A stretch of DNA of 31,298 nt, taken from Gracilaria domingensis. Its lineage: Eukaryota > Rhodophyta > Florideophyceae > Gracilariales > Gracilariaceae. A program made the translations under genes and the position numbers. The DNA lies in contig VCMS01000438.1 of assembly GCA_022539475.1 (NCBI GenBank), positions 1 to 31,298 on the forward strand, read 5' to 3'. The notes under the pieces were generated by a model that searched no databases, was not told where the DNA came from, and saw nothing but the letters and a program-made list of their open reading frames with translations. Below, in pieces: positions 8,907-18,703 of this stretch (position 1 is its first letter; each line of letters starts with the position of its first letter).

Positions 8907-11436
8907 ATGTTGATGGGCAGAGGTAGAAAACGATTCAGATGGGAGATAGCTGGGTATGGGAGCCCTGGCTCTAACGATATCGAAAATGAGGACGAGGAGC
9001 AGATATGTGAATATGGCGTAGGAGAACAAAGCTTGAAACGACGGTATCGATGGCAGAGGTCGAAGGGATCATACCCCGAGCACAACGCCATTAGTAGAGA
9101 AGTAGGTAACGGGCATGCTAACAGGTCCCAGTTGTTCTGCACCGAGAATCTCCATGTGGCGGATAACGCACCGTTGCATAGCTCAGTCTCTGGTAATCCC
9201 AACCAAGCTGACGTGATGGAAAGTCCCTCTTTCAATCACGACGATGAGATGGGTGATCATGGTAGCAACGGTCATTCTGATTCTCCAACGAAGGATAAGC
9301 AATATGTGAACTCTAGTCCTTATAGAAGCAGTGTTTTCAGTAATGAAATTGTGTCTAAAACGTCTCTCCCAACAAGTTATTCCTCACCTCACAGTTCGTT
9401 GCAGGACTCGAATAATGATCAGCGAAGCTCCAAACAGATTGAGTACGAACGGCTTGTAGGGCTTCTCTATGCCGGAGAGCGTTCAAATGTATCTCAACGA
9501 TCCATGGAGGTACTCTTAAAGACGGCACCGATAAACTTCCGATACTCTTACAGAACGCTCATGGCTTCTGCGATTCGCAGGGCTTCAAGTACAAAATCTC
9601 ATATTCCAATGTGTCAGAACGGCCATGCGGCACAGTCAGGGAGGCTTCGTTCTTCTTCTCATTGCCCTGTTTGTGAATTCAGCTTCTCAGAGAGTAGACA
9701 AAAGTTTTGGTTTCTGAAACCATCAATCGCGCTAAAGGGCCTCTGTTCCTCCCCTACGTCGTTGAAAGAGATTGTCGAAGGTTGTCTGAGAGCCAAAAAG
9801 TCGCTTTCTGAAGAGTCAAATGATAATTCGAGTCTCGACTACTACCATGGGAAAATGTTCGTTATGATGCACGGGGCCACGCTTCTAAATTGAGATGAAT
9901 CATCCAAAGAGATAATCATATTCTTGACTCTCTCGACAGATGGGTTTGAATGCGCTCGTAACCAAAAAGGTGTCGCATTATCATCATGGCCAATTATAGC
10001 CAGCATTCTGAATCTCCTTCCACAGGCACGGACTCAAGCTTCCATCTCATTAATTCTTGGTGTGGTTCCGTCATCGCATCACACCGACTACTTCGACACC
10101 TTCATGAGTGAGATAGTCGTCGATATTAGAGCCTTAGATAAGGGAATTACCGTATCTTGTCATGATGGCATCATGAGAAACCTTAGGGCATATGTTCTGT
10201 ACTTTACGGCAGACCGACTTGCTGCATCCAAGGTTCTCGGATATGTGGGTCATACAGGCCGTATTTTTTGTCGTTTCTGCATGAAGAAGCGCCAGTTTGT
10301 TAAGAAGTACAAGTGTCTTTGTGCGATTCCTGATACGCATCCCAAAGTCTTGAACGGAGCAATGAGACGGAATCGGTATTACAAACAGGGCGATATAGTT
10401 AAAAGTGAATGTCGCAAGAAGAGATCTGAGGCAAACATAATTTCAACGTGGAAAGCGCTTGATTCTCGACAGACGGATATGAGCTACCGCCATAAGTTGA
10501 TAGCATCCACAGGAATAAAGAGAGGATCATGTTTGCGGCGGCTTTGTATCGACTGCCTATACTCTTTTCATTACGATGTCATGCATATGCTGCTTCTCGG
10601 ATGTGCAAAGCACATATTGCGTCTCCTGACTGGGACTCACCCCGAGCACCAAAAGGGTCTGACATCTTCAGAGTATTGTATTACAAAAGGAGTCTTACAG
10701 AAGATCAACCAATCTATTGAGGCGTCAACGGAGGGAATCCCTTCGTGCTGGGATAGATCCCCTCTATCGCTTGAACATCTGTCAAAATTCAAAGCGGAGG
10801 ACCTTAAAAAGCATGCACAGGTGTACTTGCTTCCATTTCTTCACCACTTCAAAAGTTAGCAAAAGAATTCTACACCTGTGGAGCCGTACATCAGATATGA
10901 TTGACCTCAGCTTTGGATACAATTGTGGTCCGAAAGCTGTGGCAAACCTCGAAGCGGTTGTTGAAGAGGCGCATGTACGGTTTTTGAATTTGTTCGACAA
11001 ACACGGTACTCAATCGTACTGCCTCACACCTACCACGCATGCAATTCTTCATCTCCCAGACCTTCTGTGGGAATGCGTTCCTCTTTCTATTACATCACAA
11101 TTTGTTGTAGAACGACTTCTGGGAGAGATAGGAAACGTCTGTCTCTTGCAGATGCTAGTTTTTGGCGAGGGTCGTCCAGAAAGTGGCAAGGGTCGTCCAG
11201 TAAATTTTTTGAAAAAATATCGAAATCAATTATTTCAAAATTTAAAGATAATTGCTTGGGTCGCCCAGAATCGCTGTGCAGTAAATACTGCTGGGTTTTC
11301 CACTCGTGCTAGTTCTTTAGTCGAGGGCTACCTGAACGGTATTTCGCGAAGTCTAGGTTTAGTTTCCATTAAGGTGCACATTACACGATACCTTGTTCTG
11401 AATGATACCCTGCAACGCATGGAATACTGTTGCTAG
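8907..11436 (+). CDS. CACTA (tnp2/Transposase_21) transposase, C-terminus replaced by repeat
   Basis: DDE/D-type cut-and-paste transposase of the CACTA group. The ATG at 8907 opens an acidic, Ser-rich N-terminus. A Cys/His cluster follows (C236, H240, HCPVC about 252-256). Next is the tnp2 core: STDGF with the first catalytic Asp, SSWPI, N-L-L-P-x-A-R, LGVV, FCRFC and YDVMHMLLLG. The final segment has HAILHLPDLLW and FVVERLLGEIG with the likely catalytic Glu. Two interruptions split the frame. A single in-frame TGA (9891-9893) lies within a possible 51-nt intron (9861-9911). A frame change at 10855 can be repaired by a 40-nt GT-AG intron (10855-10894). From 11135 onward the sequence is the repeat also present at 25077, so the last ~100 codons are not native. 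The gene is probably a truncated, inactive copy. Confidence 0.75.
9861..9911 (+). other. Candidate 51-nt intron (or nonsense codon) in CACTA transposase
   Basis: Starts GTTATG and ends AAAGAG in phase 0. It removes the only in-frame stop between the N-terminal part and the STDGF catalytic segment. The acceptor is poor in pyrimidines, so a plain nonsense mutation is an equal alternative. Confidence 0.35.
10855..10894 (+). other. Candidate 40-nt intron in CACTA transposase
   Basis: Starts GTTAGC and ends CATCAG in phase 1. Removing it skips the TAG at 10857 and joins LPFLHHFK to MIDLSFGYNCG in the frame carrying the conserved HAILHLP and ER motifs. A frameshift mutation is the alternative. Confidence 0.4.
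11153..11314 (+). repeat. Short AT-rich element flanked by TGCTAGTT
   Basis: About 150 bp lie between two direct TGCTAGTT words (11153-11160 and 11307-11314). Inside are two GGGTCGTCCAG words, an AT-rich core, then GCTTGGGTCGCCCAG and CCACTCG. It is copied at 25095-25256. A related, more diverged sequence lies at 29028-29227. It could be a MITE-like insertion with an 8-bp target duplication, or subterminal repeats of the transposon. Confidence 0.5.
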
Positions 11437-11633
11437 TACAGATGATGTCCATTCTGAAATCATACCGTTTTATTCGTATCTATTCTTCTATCGACCGCTT
11501 TTGCTAACCACTACTTCGCTATATTACATGTACCATTTCCACATGATGAAGCGGGTGTAAGCGCAATCTGCGGCAGATGCCGCAGAGGGCACCTCCACCA
11601 AAGTGCCGTATCGGTAGAACAAATACGCACTCC

Positions 11634-11719
11634 GAGAGGATGAGGAGCGAAGCGCCTCATCCTCTCCGTTCCTCATGTAGGGAACCATGCCCAGATGCAT
11701 GGTTCCCTACTTGAGGAAC
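11634..11719 (+). repeat. Two consecutive perfect or near-perfect hairpins
   Basis: The first hairpin has 12-bp arms GAGAGGATGAGG / CCTCATCCTCTC with a 9-nt loop (11634-11666). The second has arms of about 22 bp around a short loop (11668-11719), with GGGAACCATGC facing GCATGGTTCCC. Both are conserved at 25576-25661 in copy B. Confidence 0.85.
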
Positions 11720-12230
11720 CTGCACCTGCAACTCGTGAGCTACGTCCGCATCAAAAGTCATTTACCTGTATACGCAAGCAGAAAGTATCCATAAGTTAGT
11801 CAATGATCCGTTGGATACATTTCAAATGCGATGGAACGTACCATTGATAAAACAAAACAGAAACGTTGCGCTAGAAAAGTCAAGGGACCTAGTAACTCGC
11901 AAAAGGGAGAAGAAGCAGGAAAGGGATCGGTTAGAATACCAGCCCATCATCATCGTAAAGCGCGAATGGTCTCGAAACGAGAACTCACAAGCAACGACAG
12001 CAAGAATGCCCATGCAACAAACATACCGCAGTTCCCCTTAACATCCTGCACCTGCAACTCGTGAGCAACGTCCGCATCAAAAGTCATTTACGTGTATACG
12101 TAAGCAGAAAACATCCATAAGTTAGTCAATGCTCCGTTGGATACATTTGAAATACGATAGAACGTACCATTGATAAAGCAAAACAGAAACGTCGCGCTAG
12201 AAAATCGAGGGACGTAGTAACTCGCAAAAG
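11719..12230 (+). repeat. Tandem duplication, ~326-bp unit, second unit truncated
   Basis: Unit 1 spans about 11719-12044 and unit 2 about 12045-12230. Both open with CCTGCACCTGCAACTCGTGAG. The units share the stretch from the CATCAAAAGTCATTTAC word to AACTCGCAAAAG. Unit 2 stops abruptly at 12230, whereas copy B keeps about 437 bp more at this point (26221-26657). Two overlapping frames stay open through the unit, but I recognise no protein in either. Confidence 0.75.
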
Positions 12231-12492
12231 TAACCCACAGCTTACTTCCTGCCGTTTACATGTCGCAGAGCGCGAAGAGACGTGGTGAGGATTAGTTAGT
12301 GTAGAACAAAGATACGTAGAAGGATATGGAAGCACGTACGAAAAGACTGCACGGAATACATCCAGGAGATACGGATGATGTCCGCTCTATGGGGGCGTCT
12401 ATTAGGCGGACATGAAGCGTACCTCATTCTCTTCCCCGCCCTGTACTTCGTAGCAAGTGCGAGGTCGGAGAAAGGTACGACGAAGCGCCGTT

Positions 12493-12569
12493 CGTGATCC
12501 GTGCCATCCACATCCTCGCGTTCTACTCGGTCGGAGTAGAACGCGAGGAGATGGATGGCACGGGTCACG
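12493..12569 (+). repeat. 36-bp-arm hairpin
   Basis: Arms 12493-12528 and 12534-12569 pair with about three mismatches around a 5-nt loop; the core is CCTCGCGTTCTACTC / GAGTAGAACGCGAGG. Only the right arm has a counterpart in copy B, where a different hairpin (26807-26879) occupies the left side. Confidence 0.85.
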
Positions 12570-12804
12570 ACGGTAACGGAAGGTCGGACGTCGGAGGAGC
12601 GGCGGCGGCGGCGGAGGGAAGAGATTTATTTTTCTGTGCGAGATTATACAGGTGTACAGCGTACAACGTTGGAAAACCACAGGTTTATAACCAGTGGTAG
12701 ATAATACGAGAAGTACACCCTTGTGTTGAGGTCGACGTTTACCTACGTTTCTTTTTGAACGAAAGCACGTGATTTAAACTCAAAATATATTCTCCGTTCT
12801 CAGC

Positions 12805-15800
12805 ATGACGTCGATATTGACTGTCGATCGACCTCCTTCTCCCTTCGGACGACCTTCCCTTGCAGTCTTTGTCGTCGTTTCTCGTTCATTTCTTCTTCCC
12901 ATGGTCTACTACTGTACACATAAGAAGCGTGGGTGCCTCTTCGTTACTCGCCGAGGAGTCTTATCTCTTCAACAGCATGTCCACCATTGCCCGTTTCGTC
13001 TGAAAGCAGCGCTGGAAGACGACAATAGGCGGCCCATTTGGAGAAGCAAGCGTCTCAAGCTTTCCGCGCCCGCGGCCGCATCTTCCGAAACGGTCACTGC
13101 CCCTTGTCGCCTTCCCGAGCCTCCAGTGTCCGAGGACATCGTCGACCCCACTCCGTGCGCCCCTCCCATTCCGGACACTTCGCATTGTGTTTCTTCTTCC
13201 CCGGTTCCCGCGTCATTAGAGCGAGAACACGGAAGCAGTTCCCACCCAGTGCCTTCTGAGGAGGCCCTCGGTGATTTGCATATGGATTATCTCACGGTTT
13301 GTCTGGCTTCAGTAGCTTCCAACCTTGGTCATCGTGAGGCAGACGAGCTAATTGCGCTACTTCGGGACCCGCGATTCTCGCAAAAGCGATTCAAAGAGAC
13401 CATAACAAGTTCCAAGCGCTGTACAGAACTGAAGAACGCCATTTTCGAACGATACGCCTCAAAGGACGGTTTCAATCGAAGAACTGTCTCGCCAGAAGGA
13501 TGTAAGTTCAGCGCCACCCTCTACACGAGAGACCCCGTTCAGACACTTGTGAAACAGCTCCAGTTGGCTAACAACGAAAACACATTCTTCCACCCTATAC
13601 TTCAGACCCATTCCACGAAAATATCTCAGCCTATGTCCGGCTCTCTCGCAAGAGACGCCACCTCAAAACTTAAGGAAGTAGTGAGGGGCTCTTTGGATAG
13701 TAGAATAGCGTGGTACGTTCAAGAAATAAGTTAAAGGGAATCTTTCGTAGGTCATCTGCAGGTATGCACCGATAAGTCTTCAACAACTCTAAAGCAAACA
13801 TCGGTTACCGCCTATCCTCTTCACCTCATATTTCTCAACTTCTCCGACGAGCTACGCCGTAAGCGCATCCGTGATGACCTCACAGTAGTGGCATACTTCC
13901 CTACCACACTGATCGAGGTTTCCGCATCTGAAGCAGACGCAATGCCCTTCGTTTCTAGCAAGTCTCTACGCGAGTCCAGGATGCAAATCCTTCAAGAATC
14001 TCTTCTTCAAGTCCTGGAGCTCATTCTAAATATCACGCAGAAAGGTTTTCAGTTCATCGGCGAAGAAAAACTAAGTCGAGTGTGCCATCCTCTGCTTGCA
14101 AGTTATTGTGCCGATATTCCTGAGGCTAAGGACATTCTGTCCATTCTTCATGGGACCAAAACGGAAAGCCCGTGTCATAGATGCAAAGCCCCTCGCTCAT
14201 CTTTATGCAGTCCTATTCCCACCTCATTCAACGGACGTTCTCAAAAGCACACGAAAAGCATCCGAAAGACATACACAGCTATCTTGCAACATGGACAAAA
14301 AGACGAGGCGGAAAGACGTCCACGTCGTGCGAGGGAGAGGAGATCTCAAGCGGATACTCTGATGCGTTCAAATTCCATATCTCTCATTCCTTCGTTCCTC
14401 GAAACTTCCGTAAGCCTTGGAATGATCCCGGGATTGTCTCCATACAGTCTGTTCTCATTCGAACCATTAGACAACTTGCATCTCGGCATCTCGAAGCTGA
14501 TAAAAACGGCCACAATCGAAAGACTGCAGTCAGACACCCTGTGCACCACAATAGGAAGATCTGTATCGCGTTCATTTCGAACGATACGCACCCAACTCCT
14601 CAACCATGCAAACGCAATTCTAGCTGCCATAGAACGCGATTCTCCTGCCAAAGGTCTACATATCGATTTCTCCACGCAGGACAAAGGCAAATCTTTGAAT
14701 GGTATCCTCACGAAAGACGGTCTCCGTGGAATACTGGAGGCCAAAAACTACAAAGCACTTGACATGGTCTTCCCCTTCATAGGAGCATTCTTTGACATAT
14801 GCTGTGGAGAACAAGACGTTGCCCCAATCACAACTGTTTTCTCTCAGTACTCGGACTTGCTTTCGACCTTATTCAGATACAGTCGTGACCCGTATTGGAC
14901 TGAAAGCTCTCTCCTGTGTCTTAGTTCGGAGATTGAAGCCTTCAAGCGTTCCGCAACAAAGACTCTGGCGGATTTTCATCCCTCCAGACTGGGAACTCTG
15001 AAGTTTCATCTTTTCGATCATTTCGTGGACGATATTCGCCGTCTGGGAAGTATCAAGTACTACGACGCAGGCATATACGAACATGCACACCTGCTATTTA
15101 AGAGACACTACAAAAAGATGTCCAGAAGAACAGCAACGGCTGTGGAGGAGACCATTCGCTCCATTGAGCACGGACACGTTAGAAAGCAATGGAATGGCAA
15201 TACTCCTTACCAGCGTAATCCAGGTTTACCAGGAACTTCCACACAGCTTCCTCGATTTGCAATCAGAGGGCGTTCTTTCACTTTACGAGCTCTTAAACAT
15301 TGTGTTTCAAGTATGTCCAGTTCAAAAACATGGACTGCTCTTAGAGAGATGTTCTCAAGTACGGACACAAGGTCGATTCTTCACCAAATTGGTGAACATG
15401 CCCTTCCTCCTTTCCTCAGTCTCGTGAAAGAAACACTGGATGAGCACTCTATTACATACTTCCCAGAAAAGACAAGGATAACTCTGGTGAATTCGGCCCT
15501 CCTGAAAGGCGGTTTCGTTCCGACTCTTGAACACTTCGATTCGTCTTCTGAGGCACTTAAGCTGGGACGACCCAAATACCCCATCATCCAACGATTCTTC
15601 GCTTCTCCAGCATTTGGTCCCAGTAGAAAGCCAAAGTTTTCCACTGTATTGGTAAGCGGAGAAGATTCAGAGACTTGGGTTGCCCAGGTAGTCGCTCTGA
15701 TTCGAATATCTCTCCTTGATTCTGCACTTACCGCACCAGAAGTGGCATTCGTCCGGTATTTCGAGGTTTTACCCCCGCAACAAACATCGACCACATATTG

Positions 15801-16079
15801 AAATGCATATCTTTACAGTGGGCTACAAACGATGAAAAGAACCACACTCTTCCGTTCCCTCGTCATTCCAAAGCGGAGACTATCGTAGAGTTAACTCCTT
15901 GGTACGGGATGGTTCCGGCTTCTGCGCTACAGGGAACTGTCCATGTTGTTCGATCAAACTACCCTGCCCGACCTTTTTGTCCTCCACTTCAATGGTTTCA
16001 ACACCGATTCTACATCAATCGATTCTATCATGATTCAGATGGAGGACCAACTGATCACGTTGATCTTGTACAGCCTTAA
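12805..16079 (+). CDS. Plavaka-type transposase, apparently intact
   Basis: Cut-and-paste transposase of the CMC superfamily. With introns 13717-13761 and 15766-15818 removed, exons 12805-13716, 13762-15765 and 15819-16079 give one open frame of about 1058 aa. Features in order: N-terminal Cys/His zinc-finger-like motif (C37, C44, H58, C62); a LYTRDP segment; VCTDKSSTT with the first catalytic Asp (D308); YPLHLIFLNFSDELRRKR; CHPLL...ADIPEAK and CHRC; EPLDNLHLG (D541); FHLFDHFVDDIRRLG followed by YEHAHLLFKRHYKK (E744); and a C-terminal GTVHVV ... FYINRFYHD segment. This order matches Plavaka transposases as I know them. The ATG at 12805 is the first in frame; an alternative Met is at 12901. 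TATA-like AATATAT lies about 20 bp upstream. The TAA overlaps the convergent neighbour's stop. Confidence 0.8.
13717..13761 (+). other. Candidate 45-nt intron 1 of Plavaka transposase
   Basis: GT at 13717 and TCTGCAG ending at 13761, phase 0, with an in-frame TAA inside. Removal joins RIAWY to VCTDKS, restoring the catalytic-Asp segment. The same 45 nt is conserved at 28063-28107 in copy B. Confidence 0.65.
15766..15818 (+). other. Candidate 53-nt intron 2 of Plavaka transposase
   Basis: Starts GTTTTACC and ends ATATCTTTACAG, phase 0. Removal joins VRYFE to WATNDEK and brings the conserved C-terminal GTVHVV and YINRFYHD segment into frame. Confidence 0.65.
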
Positions 16080-18454
16080 ACATTAAGGGCTCCATCCTCT
16101 ACATGTTCACCTTGTGGTGCCTTTTCTTGTGGTCCTGTGCTACTTCCGAAATCGTTCATGTCCATTTCCTTGAACTCCATATCCCCTTCCTCGCATTCAC
16201 CAACGAAACAATCGCTAATAGAACCCAATCTTCCGCTCACACTGTCAATAAAAAATTGTTCTTTCACAGTGAGGTAAAGTCTTTGGTTCGACGGCATTCG
16301 ATATCTAAATGTAGCCTCTCTCATGTCATTACCAAGAACCTTAGTCCAATCTTCCGCTGTCGTTCCAAAATTATGAAACTCCCTGGAATTGGTCCTCAAG
16401 ACACGTTGCCTAACATCCCCCAGAACATTCTTTAAACACAGAGGTAGCAGTTCGGCAAACTTCTTTGTAAACAGTTTCTGTCTCTGGCCACCCCTTGACA
16501 CATCCGTACTTAGAAGGCTCACAACCGTCAGCACCAAAGCGTCCAAACGTGCGAGCAACAGTATTGTGCCATCTAAAAAGGTGCCCGTATCCTTGTCTTC
16601 CACATCACACCCAATAAACTCCTTCAGTACTTGTACCCCGACACGGTTTCGGAAGAACAAGTCTTGATCTTCCGTCGGCATATCCTCGACATTGTCCGCA
16701 TTGGAGTACTTTAGACGAACAAATGGGGCTTTTCTCCACCATGAAGTGTTCGGTACACCATTTTCGTCAAGACGCAGTATGTTCTCCTGCGCTTCCTTCA
16801 ACTGCATTGTGAGTTCGTCAGCATTCTCTTCTACCAGCTTTGTTCTTCTCAAAATCAGATCGTACCCCAGGAGCAGAAATAGTTTATCCCTCGTATTTCT
16901 CTTCCGAACGCCCACGAAGTCACTCATGGTCTGCCGCATTCTCTGCCTAAGGCACATATCTGCACAAAGTTCCAGTATACACCTGTCGGTAAGAGATGCT
17001 TTTCTAATACCTTCCCAGCTCAACTCCTTCAACTCGCTTTCAACCATTTTCTTCAGCAAAGCATCTGGCCCCCCCTCTACCGACGGTGTGAACATGCGAA
17101 AACTGCCCAAGAGCTCCACGGGGTTTTTAGGAACCATGTATGAACCACCTTCTTCCGGCTCAATAAGCCCTTCCCCACTCTCAGTTGCGTCTTCCACCTT
17201 CTCGGCACGGTTACCCCAATTTCGGGTGAGCGACTCACCTTCGAGCCATAGCTCACTTGTTTTTCTCTTTGCCCACGTCAGCATGTTGTGATACACTGCT
17301 CGAGCAACCCCTCGAAACTCGTCGCACACCTCAATTTTATGCTTCTTTCGACCTGTCTGCCCAGGTTCACCAGCACGTGTATTCCTATCTCCCTCCTGTT
17401 TCAGTGCCCCCCTTAGCCCTTCAATAACTAGATCCTTCTCTTCAAGCCTCTTTTTCAAAGCCGTACTCTGCTCTTGGGCGACCTTCACTAGAATTCCCCG
17501 AACCATCAAGTCCTCTTGTAGCGTCTTAACCTTTTCTTTCAAGCAATTCAGTTCATTTAAAAGATCATGTCTGTTCATAGAGGTTGAATTTACACCAGTG
17601 TGGATATCTTCCGGTATTTCCCTAGCCTCTTCGGCGACAGGCCCCGGTAATGCCGCAGGATTCGCTGTTATTTCGTTATCGGAACTATCCTCATGTGCCA
17701 TGCCCTTAGACACGAGAGGCTGCAGGCGTTCTTTGTCCACCCTTGGCACGGCTCCGAGCTCCAACTCTCGTGTCTGTTCTCCTCCATGGCATCGTATATC
17801 AGATGAATTGGGCCTCGTACGATCTGCAACGGCCTCCGTTCTGGAAAGAGGGAAAGGTCGAGGAGTAACTCGTCTATCAGTTGTCTCTCGATTTCTTATT
17901 GTCTTTCTCCCTTGTCCGGACCCATTGCGAGGCATAATACGATTCATAGCGGCCCCAGTTCTAGAAGACAGGGAGGGACGTGACGATCTTAATATACTAG
18001 GGCTCTCACGACTTCTCGTCATTGTCTCTTGTTGTCCAGATCCACTGGGCGGCGTAACCCGCGCCCCAGTAGCTCCGGTCTTCGATATCGGCCGGGGACA
18101 TGAAGGTTTTGGTGTCATACGAACCTCTTCAGTTCCAGTTGTCATGCCCTCCTGTCCTGACCCGCTGGGCCGAGTTACCTCATCTTCTTGAGGAGCAGAG
18201 ACAGATGCACGATTTGCATTACCGGCAGTTGACGGCACGACATCGTTCGCTGATCCACGAATTCTTGACGCAATCCCGGAAGACGCTCCGCTGCGAGATG
18301 GGTGAGAGAGTACTGCAGAAGGACGCCCAGTGACTCTCTCCTTCGTCGAGGACGACTTCCGTTTAGGATGATTCGTATCATCCGATGCTCTTCTCTTCTT
18401 CTGTCCACTCTTGTTCCGCTGCGTACTATTTCGCTTTCTCGGCGTTATACCCAT
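16076..18454 (-). CDS. 792-aa repeat and coiled-coil protein, convergent with transposase
   Basis: The frame is open from 18664, but I take the ATG at 18454 (MGITPRKRN) as start because the upstream codons cross a poly-C/poly-Pro tract. The protein begins basic and disordered (KKRRASDD, KRKSSS). It then has three tandem 40-residue repeats (about residues 93-212; DNA 17819-18178, 120-bp units), each carrying an S/N-GSGQ motif. A coiled coil follows (about 293-355, ELNCLKEKVKTLQEDL). The rest is a mostly helical C-terminal globular region with no family I recognise. The stop codon shares the TTAA at 16076-16079 with the transposase stop, so the two genes are packed tail to tail. It lies downstream of the methyltransferase-SET gene on the same strand. 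A structural or DNA-bridging partner of that system or of the transposase is possible, but this is inference. Confidence 0.7.
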   Translation of the reverse strand: MGITPRKRNSTQRNKSGQKKRRASDDTNHPKRKSSSTKERVTGRPSAVLSHPSRSGASSGIASRIRGSANDVVPSTAGNANRASVSAPQEDEVTRPSGSGQEGMTTGTEEVRMTPKPSCPRPISKTGATGARVTPPSGSGQQETMTRSRESPSILRSSRPSLSSRTGAAMNRIMPRNGSGQGRKTIRNRETTDRRVTPRPFPLSRTEAVADRTRPNSSDIRCHGGEQTRELELGAVPRVDKERLQPLVSKGMAHEDSSDNEITANPAALPGPVAEEAREIPEDIHTGVNSTSMNRHDLLNELNCLKEKVKTLQEDLMVRGILVKVAQEQSTALKKRLEEKDLVIEGLRGALKQEGDRNTRAGEPGQTGRKKHKIEVCDEFRGVARAVYHNMLTWAKRKTSELWLEGESLTRNWGNRAEKVEDATESGEGLIEPEEGGSYMVPKNPVELLGSFRMFTPSVEGGPDALLKKMVESELKELSWEGIRKASLTDRCILELCADMCLRQRMRQTMSDFVGVRKRNTRDKLFLLLGYDLILRRTKLVEENADELTMQLKEAQENILRLDENGVPNTSWWRKAPFVRLKYSNADNVEDMPTEDQDLFFRNRVGVQVLKEFIGCDVEDKDTGTFLDGTILLLARLDALVLTVVSLLSTDVSRGGQRQKLFTKKFAELLPLCLKNVLGDVRQRVLRTNSREFHNFGTTAEDWTKVLGNDMREATFRYRMPSNQRLYLTVKEQFFIDSVSGRLGSISDCFVGECEEGDMEFKEMDMNDFGSSTGPQEKAPQGEHVEDGALNV
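17819..18178 (-). repeat. Three 120-bp in-frame coding repeats
   Basis: These encode three 40-residue units marked by S/N-GSGQ. The units have drifted strongly apart, but the spacing is exact, so this is an old internal duplication kept in frame. Confidence 0.75.
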
Positions 18455-18491
18455 GCTGTGGAGATAAACAGGGTAATGAAACGAAATTGTT

Positions 18492-18520
18492 GGGGAGGGG
18501 GGGAGGGGGTGGGGGGGGGG
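18492..18520 (+). other. G-tract, potential G-quadruplex
   Basis: Runs of 4, 7, 5 and 10 G separated by single bases lie in the 250-bp gap between the methyltransferase-SET stop and the 792-aa protein's start. The pattern meets the usual four-G-run quadruplex definition on the plus strand. It would be a C-tract in the minus-strand leader. Confidence 0.7.
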
Positions 18521-18703
18521 TGCATGGTTCAGATATTCCGGGAGACTCCGCAGTTCCTGCTTTTTAGGAATTTGAGGTGCCCAATGGGTCGCAAATATCG
18601 CCGTTACAGATGAAGAGCTCCAGTGTACATGTACAACAACGCGTATTGCAAGCAGCTGCAACATTCACAAGCATATTTACTTTCTATTCGGTACTGAACT
18701 CAT

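Larger units (their letters stand above)
11135..16079 (+). mobile_element. Plavaka-type DNA transposon, copy A (left end at 11135, right end not found)
   Basis: The sequence from 11135 recurs from 25077 (same strand), with unrelated DNA before each. This defines a common left boundary, close to the shared word ACGTCTGTCTCTTGCAG. Copy A contains a short AT-rich repeat, two hairpins, a tandem duplication, further foldbacks and an apparently intact transposase gene. The upstream boundary interrupts the CACTA transposase gene. I did not find a matching inverted terminal repeat. The right end could lie shortly after the transposase, or as far right as about 25076 if the genes beyond are cargo. Confidence 0.65.
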
